A DNA stretch of 29,798 nt from Pseudomonadota bacterium (GTDB lineage Bacteria > Desulfobacterota > Desulfarculia > Desulfarculales > Desulfarculaceae): positions 1 through 29,798 of the forward strand of contig JAHIQI010000055.1 in NCBI GenBank assembly GCA_018902755.1, in the 5' to 3' direction. Below the pieces are notes generated by a model. The model did no database searches, was not told where the DNA came from, and saw only the letters and a list, made by a program, of their open reading frames with translations. The translations under genes were made by a program, and so were the position numbers. This document shows, piece by piece, positions 10,285 through 17,779 of this stretch (position 1 is the first letter of the stretch; each line of letters starts with the position of its first letter).

Positions 10285-10408
10285 CCGCCACCGCCTGCCC
10301 GGCGGTTACAAAACAGCTACACAAGGCTTGCACCGTCAAGGGGAGCAAGGGTATGGTCATACGTGGCCTCTGGCCCTTCCCATCTAGTTATATGCATAAG
10401 GAGCCATC
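10285..10408 (+). promoter_or_regulatory. spacer with weak promoter candidate before the reductase-rhodanese gene
   Basis: TTGCAC (10328-10333) and TATGGT (10352-10357) are spaced by 18 nt, each matching 4 of 6 consensus positions. The start point would fall near 10364, with AAGGAG just before the GTG at 10409. Confidence 0.3.
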
Positions 10409-12148
10409 GTGAGCCTTAACGTCGTTATCATCGGTGCCGTGGCCGCTGGTCCCAAGGCCGGTTGCCGCATCAAACGACTCTTGCCCGATTCCTCGGTCAC
10501 CATGCTCGACCGGGACACCTATATTTCCTACGGCGGCTGCGGAATACCCTTCTACGTTTCCGGCGACGTGGCCGACCTCAAGGGACTCACCTCAACCAGC
10601 TTTCACATGGAGCGCAATCCCGCCTTCTTCAGGGGCGCCAAGGGCATCGAGGTGCTCACCGGCACCGAGGCTGTGGCCATAGACCGCGCCAACAAGACGG
10701 TGCGGGCCAAGGACCTGGCCACCGGCACCGAGCGAGAACTGGCTTACGACAAGCTGGTCATCGCCACGGGCAGCCGCCCCTTTGTGCCGCCCATCCCCGG
10801 CGTGGATCTTAAAGGCGTGGTGCCGGTGGCCGACCTGCATCACGCTGAGGCCATCAAGAACGCGGTGGCCCAGGGCCAGGTGGGCGCTGCCGCGGTTATC
10901 GGGGCCGGAGCCACCGGCCTGGAGATGGCCGAGGCCCTGGCCGACCTGTGGGGCGTGGAGGTGCACATCTTCGAGATGGCCCCTCACATCCTGCCCGGCC
11001 TGGGCGACGCGGAGATGGCGCGCATGATGGAGTGCCACCTGGCCGAGCAGGAAGGCATGAACCTGCACCTGAGCGCCAAGGTGGAAGCCATCCTGGGCGA
11101 AGAGGACGGCAAGGTGCGGGCCATCAAGGCCGACGGGGTGGAGTACGAGGTGGAGCAGGTGATCCTGGCCACCGGCTACCGCCCCAACAGCGCCCTGGCC
11201 CAGGAGGCGGGCCTGGAGCTTGAAGCCAACGGCGGCATCAAGGTCAACCAGTTCATGCAGACCAACGACCCGGATATCTACGCCGGGGGCGACTGCGTGA
11301 GCCTGACCAACATCATCACCGGCAAGCCCATGTATATCCCCGCCGGGTCCCTGGCCAACCGCATGGGCCGGGTCATCGCCACCAACCTGTGCGGCGGACA
11401 GGCCACCTTTCCCGGAGCGGTGGGTAGTTTCTGCATCAAGCTCTTCGGCCTTTCCTTTGCCCGCACCGGGCTCAACCAGGCTCAGGCCGAGCAGGAGGGC
11501 CTGGAGTGCGTGGCCCCCTTGGTGGTGCAGGCCGACCGGGCCCACTTCCACCCGGACAACAAGCTGATGTATTTGAAGCTGGTGGTGGAGCAGGGCACCA
11601 AGCGGGTGCTGGGCCTCACCGCCCTGGGCGAGAACGGCGACGCGGTGGTGGGCCGGGTAAACGCCGTGGCCGGACTTTTGCCCAAGGGCGCGGTGCTGGA
11701 AGACATCAGCAACCTGGAGCTGGCCTATAGCCCGCCTCTGGGCGCGGCGGTGGACGTCTTGAACGCGGCGGCCAACACCTGCGAGAACATGCTGGCCGGT
11801 AAGCTCAGGCCCATGCCGCCCGAGGAGTTCAGCCGCCGCCTGGCCGAGGGTGTGGGCGGCAACACCGTGTTCCTGGACATGCGGGCCATCGACAACGCCA
11901 AGCCCTTCCTGGAGTGCCTGGCGCCCCAGTGGTGCCACCTGCCCCAGGAGACCCTGACCCAGCGCCTGGACGAGGTGCCCCGGGACAAGGACGTGGTACT
12001 GGTGTGCAACTCCGGGGTGCGCTCCTACGAGGGCCAGGTGATGCTGGACGCGGCGGGCATCCACAACACCTACAACCTCTCCGGCGGGGTGGCCGCGGTC
12101 AAGAAGTGGGGCGAGCCCATCTTGCCGGTCAAGGACCAAGAAGAGTAG
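10409..12148 (+). CDS. CoA-disulfide/persulfide reductase-like flavoprotein with C-terminal rhodanese domain
   Basis: A 579-residue FAD- and NAD(P)H-dependent oxidoreductase of the CoA-disulfide reductase/NADH oxidase group. It has an N-terminal FAD Rossmann motif (VVIIGAVAAGP), the single redox cysteine Cys44 in SYGGCGIPFY, a second Rossmann motif (AAVIGAGATGLEMAEAL, about 160-176), the FAD Asp in DIYAGGDC (about 289-296) and a dimerisation domain with Tyr440 in LAYSPPLG. The last 110 or so residues form a rhodanese domain with active-site Cys533 in VCNSGVRSY. Fusions of this type reduce CoA persulfides or polysulfides (Npsr/CoADR-RHD) and help cells use elemental sulfur or keep thiols reduced. 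The start is GTG 10409 with AAGGAG 7 nt upstream. It heads a small gene group with the MBL-fold gene 9 bp downstream. Confidence 0.92.
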   Translation: MSLNVVIIGAVAAGPKAGCRIKRLLPDSSVTMLDRDTYISYGGCGIPFYVSGDVADLKGLTSTSFHMERNPAFFRGAKGIEVLTGTEAVAIDRANKTVRAKDLATGTERELAYDKLVIATGSRPFVPPIPGVDLKGVVPVADLHHAEAIKNAVAQGQVGAAAVIGAGATGLEMAEALADLWGVEVHIFEMAPHILPGLGDAEMARMMECHLAEQEGMNLHLSAKVEAILGEEDGKVRAIKADGVEYEVEQVILATGYRPNSALAQEAGLELEANGGIKVNQFMQTNDPDIYAGGDCVSLTNIITGKPMYIPAGSLANRMGRVIATNLCGGQATFPGAVGSFCIKLFGLSFARTGLNQAQAEQEGLECVAPLVVQADRAHFHPDNKLMYLKLVVEQGTKRVLGLTALGENGDAVVGRVNAVAGLLPKGAVLEDISNLELAYSPPLGAAVDVLNAAANTCENMLAGKLRPMPPEEFSRRLAEGVGGNTVFLDMRAIDNAKPFLECLAPQWCHLPQETLTQRLDEVPRDKDVVLVCNSGVRSYEGQVMLDAAGIHNTYNLSGGVAAVKKWGEPILPVKDQEE

Positions 12149-12157
12149 GGCGGGGCC

Positions 12158-12889
12158 ATGAGCACTTACAAAATCCATCCCGTCGTGGTGGGGCTCAACG
12201 CCACGGACCAGGGGATCATGACCTACATGCGCGGCTATGGTCAGGCCATCCACATCCCCATCTACGTCTTCTACCTGGAGGGCGGCGGCCAAAAGATCCT
12301 CATCGACACCGGCCTGGAGGACTTCATCATCCCCGAGGGCCTGGAAGAGGAACTGGGGCTCAAGGCCGAGTATTTCGAGGACGGCCTGGAGCGCCTGGGG
12401 GTGAAGCCAGAGGACATCGACATAATCATCCACACCCACCTGCACAACGACCACTGCGAGAACGACGCCCTGTGCACCAAGGCCAAGGTCTACGCCCAGC
12501 GCGGCGAGATCGAGTTCATGCAAAACCCCCATCCCCTGGACCACCGCTACGACCCCGACTATCTGGAGGGCATGGAGGTGGTGGCCCTGGAGGGCGAGGC
12601 CGAGATAGCTCCGGGCGTGCGGGTGATCCCCACCCCCGGCCACACGCCGGGCGGCCAGTCGGTGATCGTGGACACCGAGGGAAGCGGCAAGGTGCTGATA
12701 ACCGGCTTTTGCTGCAACGAGAAAAACTTCCCCAATGCCGGGCCCGCGGTGTGCCCCGGGGTGCACAGCGACGCCTTCACGGCCTGGGATACGGTGAACC
12801 GGGTCAAGGACATGGCCCAGTCCGGCGAGATTGATCTTATCGTTCCCTGCCACGCCTTGTGGCCGGGCCAACAAGGAACTATAGCCTGA
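12158..12889 (+). CDS. metallo-beta-lactamase-fold hydrolase, N-acyl homoserine lactonase-like
   Basis: A 243-residue MBL-fold protein. The metal motif is HTHLHNDH, giving H94, H96, D98 and H99; H162 (TPGHTPGG) and H232 (VPCHAL) are the other expected ligands. In AHL lactonases an Asp bridges the metals in a G-D motif; here the corresponding stretch reads ITGFCCNEKNF, with Phe184 and two cysteines, so the bridging Asp is not where expected. Overall layout resembles lactonases of the AiiA group, but the neighbour is a thiol-redox flavoprotein with a rhodanese domain, so a thioester, persulfide or glutathione-type substrate is as likely. No luxI/luxR gene is nearby. ATG 12158 has GGCGGGG upstream. 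The function call is limited to the fold. Confidence 0.8.
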   Translation: MSTYKIHPVVVGLNATDQGIMTYMRGYGQAIHIPIYVFYLEGGGQKILIDTGLEDFIIPEGLEEELGLKAEYFEDGLERLGVKPEDIDIIIHTHLHNDHCENDALCTKAKVYAQRGEIEFMQNPHPLDHRYDPDYLEGMEVVALEGEAEIAPGVRVIPTPGHTPGGQSVIVDTEGSGKVLITGFCCNEKNFPNAGPAVCPGVHSDAFTAWDTVNRVKDMAQSGEIDLIVPCHALWPGQQGTIA

Positions 12890-12903
12890 TCGGGAAAAGG
12901 CCA

Positions 12904-13083
12904 TTGCCACAGGACAAGAGCCAAACAGAAGAACAACAGCAAAGAGATCGCGGCTCGGTTAAGTTCGAGGTGCACGGGTCCGAAGTGCTGGAGAAACAGG
13001 TGAAGCAGAGCGGCAACTCCGGCCGCATCTACCTGCCGCCCACCTGGGTGGGCAAGCGCGTCAAGATCATCCGCTTGGATTAA
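12904..13083 (+). CDS. DUF2080-like, AbrB/SpoVT-type small protein
   Basis: A 59-residue protein whose C-terminal half, VLEKQVKQSGNSGRIYLPP followed by WVGKRVKIIRLD, matches the short DUF2080 family, often annotated as transposon-encoded and resembling the swapped-hairpin AbrB/MazE DNA-binding fold. The first 20 residues are hydrophilic and Gln/Glu-rich. The frame is open from GTG 12859 inside the preceding gene; TTG 12904, with GGGAAAAGG just upstream and 14 bp after the MBL stop, looks the better start. No ATG is available. It could be a DNA-binding autoregulator or an antitoxin-like orphan; no toxin gene follows. Its stop codon TAA overlaps by two bases the left arm of an inverted-repeat segment. 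Confidence 0.65.
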   Translation: MPQDKSQTEEQQQRDRGSVKFEVHGSEVLEKQVKQSGNSGRIYLPPTWVGKRVKIIRLD

Positions 13084-13340
13084 CCCGGGTATTTCATGAA
13101 GGCTGAGCGGCAACTAACAACGGCTTAATATTTACGCGGTGCTTATGAAAAACACTTCCGTCCTATCTGGATACGGTTTACACCTGGTACCGGCACAGCC
13201 AGCCGCAGGCAGGCAAGGCGACCGGCAAACGAGGGCCGCAGGCGTAGCCAAAGCTACGTCGAGGCCCGAGCGCAGCCGGCAACGCGGTATGCCGGTGGCT
13301 GGCGCAGCCGGACGCACGGACTCCATGAAATATTCGGGTT
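13082..13340. mobile_element. inverted-repeat-bounded 259-bp segment, MITE-like
   Basis: The left end AACCCGGGTATTTCATG (13082-13098) and right end CATGAAATATTCGGGTT (13324-13340) are inverted repeats matching at 15 of 17 positions. They enclose the intergenic DNA between the DUF2080 gene and lpdA, including the palindrome at 13192-13309. There is no transposase gene, and I see no clear target-site duplication. The right end overlaps the TTG just before the lpdA ribosome site. It may be a non-autonomous mobile element or a large RNA structure; no convincing gene is present in it. Confidence 0.45.
13192..13309. repeat. 118-bp imperfect palindrome, copy 1 of a dispersed element
   Basis: Nested arms pair along the whole length: GGC..GCCAGCC..GGCA with TGCC..GGCTGGC..GCC, then CCGGC / GCCGG, GGGCC / GGCCC and CGTAGC / GCTACG around a CAAA loop (centre near 13251). 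The 33-bp core at 13234-13266 matches the reverse complement of 17591-17623 at 31 of 33 positions, and similarity extends over 13212-13280. Confidence 0.8.
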
Positions 13341-13350
13341 GAGGGAAGCC

Positions 13351-14790
13351 GTGGCAACACAAGTAGTGGTGGTTGGCGCGGGGCCGGGCGGCTACGTGGC
13401 CGCCCTGAAGGCCGCCTCCCTGGGGGCCAAGGTGACCGTGGTGGAGCAAGCCCAGGTGGGCGGCACCTGTTTGCATTGGGGGTGCATCCCCACCAAGGCG
13501 CTCAGAGCCTCGGCCATGGCCTTGGACACGGCCAAGCGCTTGCTGGAATACGGCATCACCCCCGGCGGCGAGCCTATCCCGGACCTCATGGCCATCATGG
13601 CCCGCAAACAAAAGGTGGTGGACACCCAGACCCTGGGCATCGAGCGCCTCTTCCAGGCCTGGGGGGTGGAGCTGGTGAGCGGCTCGGCCCGCCTGGACGG
13701 CGCGGGCCGCCTGGCGGTGACCCCGCCCGAGGGCGCGCCCTTCGCTCTCAACTACGAGCGCCTCATCCTGGCTCCCGGCTCAGAGGCAGTTGACCTGCCC
13801 GGCCTGGAGCGCGACGGCAAGGTGGTGATCAACTCCGACGACGCCCTGGGCCTGAGCGAGATTCCCGCGTCCCTGCTCATCGTGGGCGGCGGGGTGGTGG
13901 GCTGCGAGCTGGCCTTCATCTTCAACGCCTTTGGCAGCCGAGTTACCCTGGTCGAGGCCCTGGACCGCCTGCTGCCCATACCCTCCCTGGACGCCGAGTG
14001 CTCCAAGCTGCTGCTGCGCGAGATGAAGAAGCGGGGCATCACCGTGCACACCGGGCGCATCTGCGCCTCCCTGACTCGCTACGCCCAGGGCGCGGACGCC
14101 GTCCTGGAGCCCACCCCGGGCAGCGGGGCCAAGGGCAAGGCGGCCCAGCCGCTGGCGGTGCGGGCGGAAAAGGTGCTGGTCTCGGTGGGGCGTCGACCAG
14201 CCGCCGAGGGCCTGGGCCTGGCCGAGGCGGGCCTGGAAATGGACCGGGGCGCGGTGCTGGTGGACCATCACCTGGCCGCCGGGCCGAACATCTACGCGGT
14301 GGGCGACGTGCTGGGCCCCAGACGGCCTTTGCTGGCCCACATGGCCTCGGCCGAGGCCAAGACGGCGGCAGGCAACGCCCTGGGCGGCCAGGAGCTGGTT
14401 GACTACGCGGTGGTGCCTGCCGTGGCCTTTACCGCGCCAGAGGTGGCCTGGGTGGGCCTCAGCCTGGAGCAGGCCGGGGAGATGGGCCTGGAGGCCGAGG
14501 CCTCGTCCTTCATGCCGCGCGGTCTGGGCATGGCCCAGGCTTTGGGCGAACTGGCGGGCATCATCAAGCTGATCCACGAAAAGGGCAGCGGCCGCCTGCT
14601 GGGTGCCCACCTCATGGGTGCCCACGCCGGGGAGATGGTGCACGAATGCGCCCTGGCCCTGAGGCTGGGGGCCTCGGTGAGCGATCTTGCCCACACCATC
14701 CACGCCCATCCCACCATGAGCGAGGCGGTGGCCGAGGCCGCCGAGGACGCCTTGGGCGAGTGTCTGCACGCCCAGCCCTCTAAAAAATAA
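13351..14790 (+). CDS. lpdA: dihydrolipoyl dehydrogenase
   Basis: The FAD-containing E3 enzyme that reoxidises dihydrolipoamide with NAD+ in 2-oxoacid dehydrogenase complexes or the glycine cleavage system. Visible features: FAD motif VVVVGAGPGGYVAALKA; redox disulfide Cys40/Cys45 in GGTCLHWGCIPTKAL; NAD motif IVGGGVVGCELA; FAD Asp in IYAVGDVLG; and the C-terminal His453-Pro...Glu458 pair in HAHPTMSE, which acts as the acid-base couple. Length 479 aa. I chose GTG 13351 because GAGGGA lies 6 nt upstream and the family sequence starts at once; a TTG at 13339 is also in frame. No E1, E2 or gcv gene is in the window, so its complex is unknown. It ends in a bidirectional terminator. Confidence 0.93.
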   Translation: MATQVVVVGAGPGGYVAALKAASLGAKVTVVEQAQVGGTCLHWGCIPTKALRASAMALDTAKRLLEYGITPGGEPIPDLMAIMARKQKVVDTQTLGIERLFQAWGVELVSGSARLDGAGRLAVTPPEGAPFALNYERLILAPGSEAVDLPGLERDGKVVINSDDALGLSEIPASLLIVGGGVVGCELAFIFNAFGSRVTLVEALDRLLPIPSLDAECSKLLLREMKKRGITVHTGRICASLTRYAQGADAVLEPTPGSGAKGKAAQPLAVRAEKVLVSVGRRPAAEGLGLAEAGLEMDRGAVLVDHHLAAGPNIYAVGDVLGPRRPLLAHMASAEAKTAAGNALGGQELVDYAVVPAVAFTAPEVAWVGLSLEQAGEMGLEAEASSFMPRGLGMAQALGELAGIIKLIHEKGSGRLLGAHLMGAHAGEMVHECALALRLGASVSDLAHTIHAHPTMSEAVAEAAEDALGECLHAQPSKK

Positions 14791-14795
14791 AAAAC

Positions 14796-14824
14796 GGGCC
14801 GTGGCGGCATTACCGCCACGGCCC
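14796..14824. terminator. bidirectional terminator between lpdA and the convergent secreted-protein gene
   Basis: A perfect 12-bp stem, GGGCCGTGGCGG / CCGCCACGGCCC, with a 5-nt loop. On the minus strand it is followed by GTTTTTTATTTTTTA, an ideal U-run for the gene at 14855-15382. For lpdA on the plus strand the hairpin starts 5 nt after the stop and is followed by a weaker ATATTGTT. Confidence 0.9.
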
Positions 14825-14854
14825 ATATTGTTCGCCGGATTGAGAGCGGGCCGC

Positions 14855-15382
14855 CTAGGGCCCTACGCCGGCCATGCGCTCCAGGCGCAGCAGGCGCATC
14901 TCGATGGACTTCAGGCTGAACTCCAGGTCTTCCATGCGGTTGAGAATCTTGTCCATGCGATTCACCAGGTCCTCGGGAACCACCACCTGGGTTCCGGCGT
15001 TGGCGTTGGTAGGCGCCCCGGACACCCGCTGCACCGCGCTGGCCGAGTAGGTGGGCGTGCTGGCCGCGACCTTGGCCTTTTCCACCGGCGGCTTGGTCAT
15101 TTTGGCGTCCACGATGTCGCCCCGGTAGAGGTTGACCAGGACCTTGCCGTTTTTGATCACCACGGTCTGGAAAGGCAGCCAATCATAGACCAACTCCTGA
15201 TCGTCGGGGTTGGGGATGCTCCACTCCGAGCCGTCCATGAGCACCACCTTGGTGCCCACCTCTTTGACCGCCTTTATCAAGACCTTTTTGGCTTCAGCCG
15301 CATGGGCGGGGGGTGCGGCCAAAAGGGCCAGGGCCAAGGTGGCCAGGGCCAGCCCGCCCAGCAGTCTTTGCATCAAAGCCAT
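14855..15382 (-). CDS. secreted protein of unknown function with C-terminal coiled coil
   Basis: I do not recognise a family. The 175-residue protein begins with a clear Sec signal peptide (MALMQRLLGG, then an Ala/Leu-rich core, with likely cleavage after AHA near residue 28). The mature N-terminal part (about 30-95) is beta-rich and alternates hydrophobic residues (VLMDGSEWSIPNPDD, TVVIKNGKVLVNLYRGD), which resembles a small SH3- or OB-like barrel. A Ser/Thr/Pro/Ala-rich linker follows, then a predicted coiled coil (MDKILNRMEDLEF and on to RLLRLERM) at the C-terminus, as in periplasmic trimerising proteins. ATG 15382 is preceded by AAGGAG 9 nt upstream; the frame is open 13 codons further without a better site. 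It is monocistronic between a divergent and a convergent gene. Confidence 0.75.
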   Translation of the reverse strand: MALMQRLLGGLALATLALALLAAPPAHAAEAKKVLIKAVKEVGTKVVLMDGSEWSIPNPDDQELVYDWLPFQTVVIKNGKVLVNLYRGDIVDAKMTKPPVEKAKVAASTPTYSASAVQRVSGAPTNANAGTQVVVPEDLVNRMDKILNRMEDLEFSLKSIEMRLLRLERMAGVGP

Positions 15383-15421
15383 TTCCACTAGCTCCTTGGT
15401 TAATTCCGTTTGCTTAAGCAT

Positions 15422-15591
15422 TTATTAAATCACATGCCCCTGGGGGCGTCATGAGGATTTTGTGTTACAACCTTATGCGTTGGCTTTGTTGACACCTCCC
15501 GGTCCCTGTGCTACCGATTTATCTTAGTGAACTCGAGAGGGTTGACGTTGATTTAATTAGTCTATTAAACCCCTTAGCGTGGTAGACAAAA
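15422..15591. promoter_or_regulatory. divergent intergenic region with weak promoter candidates
   Basis: Two TTGAC-type -35 boxes face the plus strand: TTGACA at 15489-15494 (no good -10 at the right distance) and TTGACG at 15542-15547 with TATTAA at 15563-15568 (15-nt spacer). For the leftward gene, ATGACG and TTTAAT spaced by 17 nt (about 15434-15462, minus strand) are possible. All are tentative. Confidence 0.3.
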
Positions 15592-17544
15592 ATGAAAGTT
15601 CGCTTCGAGCCCTATGGAGTGGATGTTGAAGCCCAGGCAGGCGACCGTCTTTTGGACTTGGCCCTGGAGGCGGGGGTACATATCAACGCTTCCTGCGGCG
15701 GCGAGGGCGTCTGCGGCAAATGCCGGGTCAACATCGAAGAGGGCGAGGGCGAGGGCGGCCTGAGCGAAAAGATCGATTCCAACGATGCCGCGCAAGGGGT
15801 GCGCCTGGCCTGTCAGAGCCGCATCAAGGGCGATCTGGTGGTGCGCATACCGGTGGATTCGGCCATGGACAAGGCCGGGCTCAACGCCCTGGCCAGCGGA
15901 CCGGCCCAGATCGCCAAGCTGATCGGGGCCGAAGAGCTTAAGGCGCAAGGCCGCTTCCAGCCCGCCCTGGCCAAGGTGGTGGTCAGCGCCGAGCCGCCTT
16001 CCCTGGAAGACAACCGCAACGACGTGGCCCGGCTGCTCACCGCCCTCAAGGCGGCGGGCGAGCACAGCTTCGTCTTCGACTTCGAGGCCATCCGGGACCT
16101 GCCCGACGCCTGGCGCGACGGCGAGTGGACCGTCACCACCACCATCATGCGCCCGGTGGACCCGGAGAAGGGCCGCAACCACGTGATCCGGGTGGAGCCC
16201 GGCGACACCACCGGCACCAACCTGGCCGTGGCCATCGACCTGGGAACCACCACCGTGTGGGCCCAACTCATCGATCTCAACTCCGGCGAGATCATCGGCA
16301 CCGAGGGCGACTTCAACGAGCAGATATCCTACGGCGAGGACGTGATCAGCCGCATCGTGTACGCGGGCAAGCCCGGCGGCCTGGAAAAGGTGCGCCAGGC
16401 GGCGGTGCGCTCCATCAACAAGGTCCTGGGCCAACTGGCCAAGAAGACCAACAACAACCTCAGCGAGGTTAGCCTGGCCACCCTGGCGGGCAACACCACC
16501 ATGACCCAGCTCCTACTGGGGGTGCAGCCCAAGTACATCCGCCTGGAGCCCTACGTGCCCAGCGCCGCCTACTACCCTCCGATCAAGGCCCACGAATTCG
16601 GCATCGAGCTGCCCGACCACGTGTCCACCCTCATCTTCCCCTCGGTGGCCTCCTACGTGGGCGGCGACGTGGTGGCCGGGGTCATGGGCGTTGGCATGCA
16701 CCGCGAGGAGGCCCTGACCCTGTTCATCGACCTGGGCACCAACGGCGAGGTGGTGGTGGGCAACAAGGACTGGATGGCCTGCGCCGCGGCCAGCGCCGGT
16801 CCCGCCTTCGAGGGCGGCGGCATCAAGTTCGGCATGCGCGCGGCCAAGGGGGCCATCGAAAACTTCTCGGTGGACCCCTTCAGCGGCGAGCCCGCCCTGA
16901 TCACCGTGGGCCACGCCAAGCCCAAGGGCATCTGCGGCTCGGGCCTCATCGCCATCGTGGCCGCCCTGCTCATGACCGGGCTCATCGACGAGCGAGGCCA
17001 CTTCAAGGTGGAGCACCCAAGCGATCGCCTGCGAGTGGGCGATGACGGGCCGGAGTACGTGTTGGCCTGGGCCAAGGACACGGCCATCGACCGCGACATC
17101 ACCCTCACCGAGCCGGACGTAGACAACCTCCTGCGGGCCAAGGCGGCAATGTACGCCGCTTACATGACCCTGCTGGAGGGGGTGGGGCTTTCCATCCAGG
17201 ACCTGGAGCGGGTCATCCTGGCCGGCGGCTTCGGCCAGTCCATCAACCTGGAGCGGGCCACCATCATCGGCCTGTTGCCCGAGATGGAGCCCAGCCGCTT
17301 CATGTTCGTGGGCAACGGCTCCCTCTTGGGCGCGCGCCTGGTGGCCATGAGCAACCCGCTCAGGGCCGAGGTGGGCGGCATCGTGGACCAGATGACCAAC
17401 TTCGAGCTTTCGGTGGCCCCGGGCTACATGGACAACTACACCGGCAGCCAGTTCCTGCCTCACACCGAGGCCAAAACCCTGTTCCCCGAGGCTTACCGCA
17501 AGCTGGAGGAGGCTAAGGCGGCAGTGAAAGCCGCTAGGAATTAA
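15592..17544 (+). CDS. ASKHA-family corrinoid-protein activator with N-terminal [2Fe-2S] domain (RACo/RamA-like, DUF4445)
   Basis: A 650-residue protein that by family should use ATP hydrolysis and a low-potential electron to reactivate a Co(II) corrinoid protein to Co(I). The N-terminal plant-type ferredoxin domain has Cys35, Cys41 and Cys44 (SCGGEGVCGKC) and Cys74 (LACQS). A linker and middle domain follow (about 90-205), then an actin-like ATPase part: phosphate-1 motif AVAIDLGTTT (about 213-221), TLAGNTTMTQLLLG, phosphate-2 LFIDLGTNGEVV, GICGSGLI, and adenosine motif LAGGFGQSIN. The C-terminus lacks the extra eight-Cys [4Fe-4S] domain of archaeal RamA. Start ATG 15592; the ribosome site is weak. 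No methyltransferase, corrinoid protein or acs gene is in the window, so the partner is unknown. Confidence 0.9.
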   Translation: MKVRFEPYGVDVEAQAGDRLLDLALEAGVHINASCGGEGVCGKCRVNIEEGEGEGGLSEKIDSNDAAQGVRLACQSRIKGDLVVRIPVDSAMDKAGLNALASGPAQIAKLIGAEELKAQGRFQPALAKVVVSAEPPSLEDNRNDVARLLTALKAAGEHSFVFDFEAIRDLPDAWRDGEWTVTTTIMRPVDPEKGRNHVIRVEPGDTTGTNLAVAIDLGTTTVWAQLIDLNSGEIIGTEGDFNEQISYGEDVISRIVYAGKPGGLEKVRQAAVRSINKVLGQLAKKTNNNLSEVSLATLAGNTTMTQLLLGVQPKYIRLEPYVPSAAYYPPIKAHEFGIELPDHVSTLIFPSVASYVGGDVVAGVMGVGMHREEALTLFIDLGTNGEVVVGNKDWMACAAASAGPAFEGGGIKFGMRAAKGAIENFSVDPFSGEPALITVGHAKPKGICGSGLIAIVAALLMTGLIDERGHFKVEHPSDRLRVGDDGPEYVLAWAKDTAIDRDITLTEPDVDNLLRAKAAMYAAYMTLLEGVGLSIQDLERVILAGGFGQSINLERATIIGLLPEMEPSRFMFVGNGSLLGARLVAMSNPLRAEVGGIVDQMTNFELSVAPGYMDNYTGSQFLPHTEAKTLFPEAYRKLEEAKAAVKAARN

Positions 17545-17545
17545 G

Positions 17546-17667
17546 GCGGCTTCGTCAGCTGCCCGTGGGCTGTGTCGCCGGCGTCACTTAGGCCTCGACG
17601 TAGCTCAGGCTACGCCTGCGGCCTGCGCTCGCCGGACGCCTTGCCCACGAACACCTGACAAACCCGC
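17546..17667. repeat. 122-bp imperfect palindrome, copy 2 of the dispersed element
   Basis: It begins 2 nt after the stop codon of the ASKHA gene. The outer arms 17546-17570 and 17643-17667 are inverted repeats at about 20 of 25 positions; inside are CCGGCG / CGCCGG, GGCC / GGCC and CGTAGC / GCTACG. The segment 17577-17645 is the reverse complement of a sequence like that at 13212-13280, with a nearly identical 33-bp core at 17591-17623. Its outer arms differ from those of copy 1 but are still self-complementary. Confidence 0.8.
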
Positions 17668-17779
17668 TAAGCGCATTGTCGTTATGGGGAGCAGGAATAC
17701 CAAGCAATCTCTGTGCATCTGGCTTTGCCGCGAAGAGCTACCGGCGCTTGTTTTCGGCAAAAATCTGAGAATGGCTTAG
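17668..17779. other. intergenic stretch with no recognised feature
   Basis: Between the palindrome and the next hairpin I see no convincing gene, promoter or RNA. Short open frames here have no family-like sequence and no good ribosome site. Confidence 0.5.

Noticed and set aside
12158..12889. Quorum-quenching system
   Set aside because: The protein resembles AHL lactonases only in fold and the main metal motif; the bridging Asp is not in place and no signalling genes are nearby.
10592..12910. 772-codon open frame antisense to the reductase and MBL genes
   Set aside because: It crosses two real genes and their junction, has no family-like sequence, and follows the GC3 bias of the opposite strand.
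13139..13342. 67-codon open frame in the DUF2080-lpdA gap
   Set aside because: It runs through the palindromic element and ends in the right inverted repeat; no ribosome site and no protein-like pattern.
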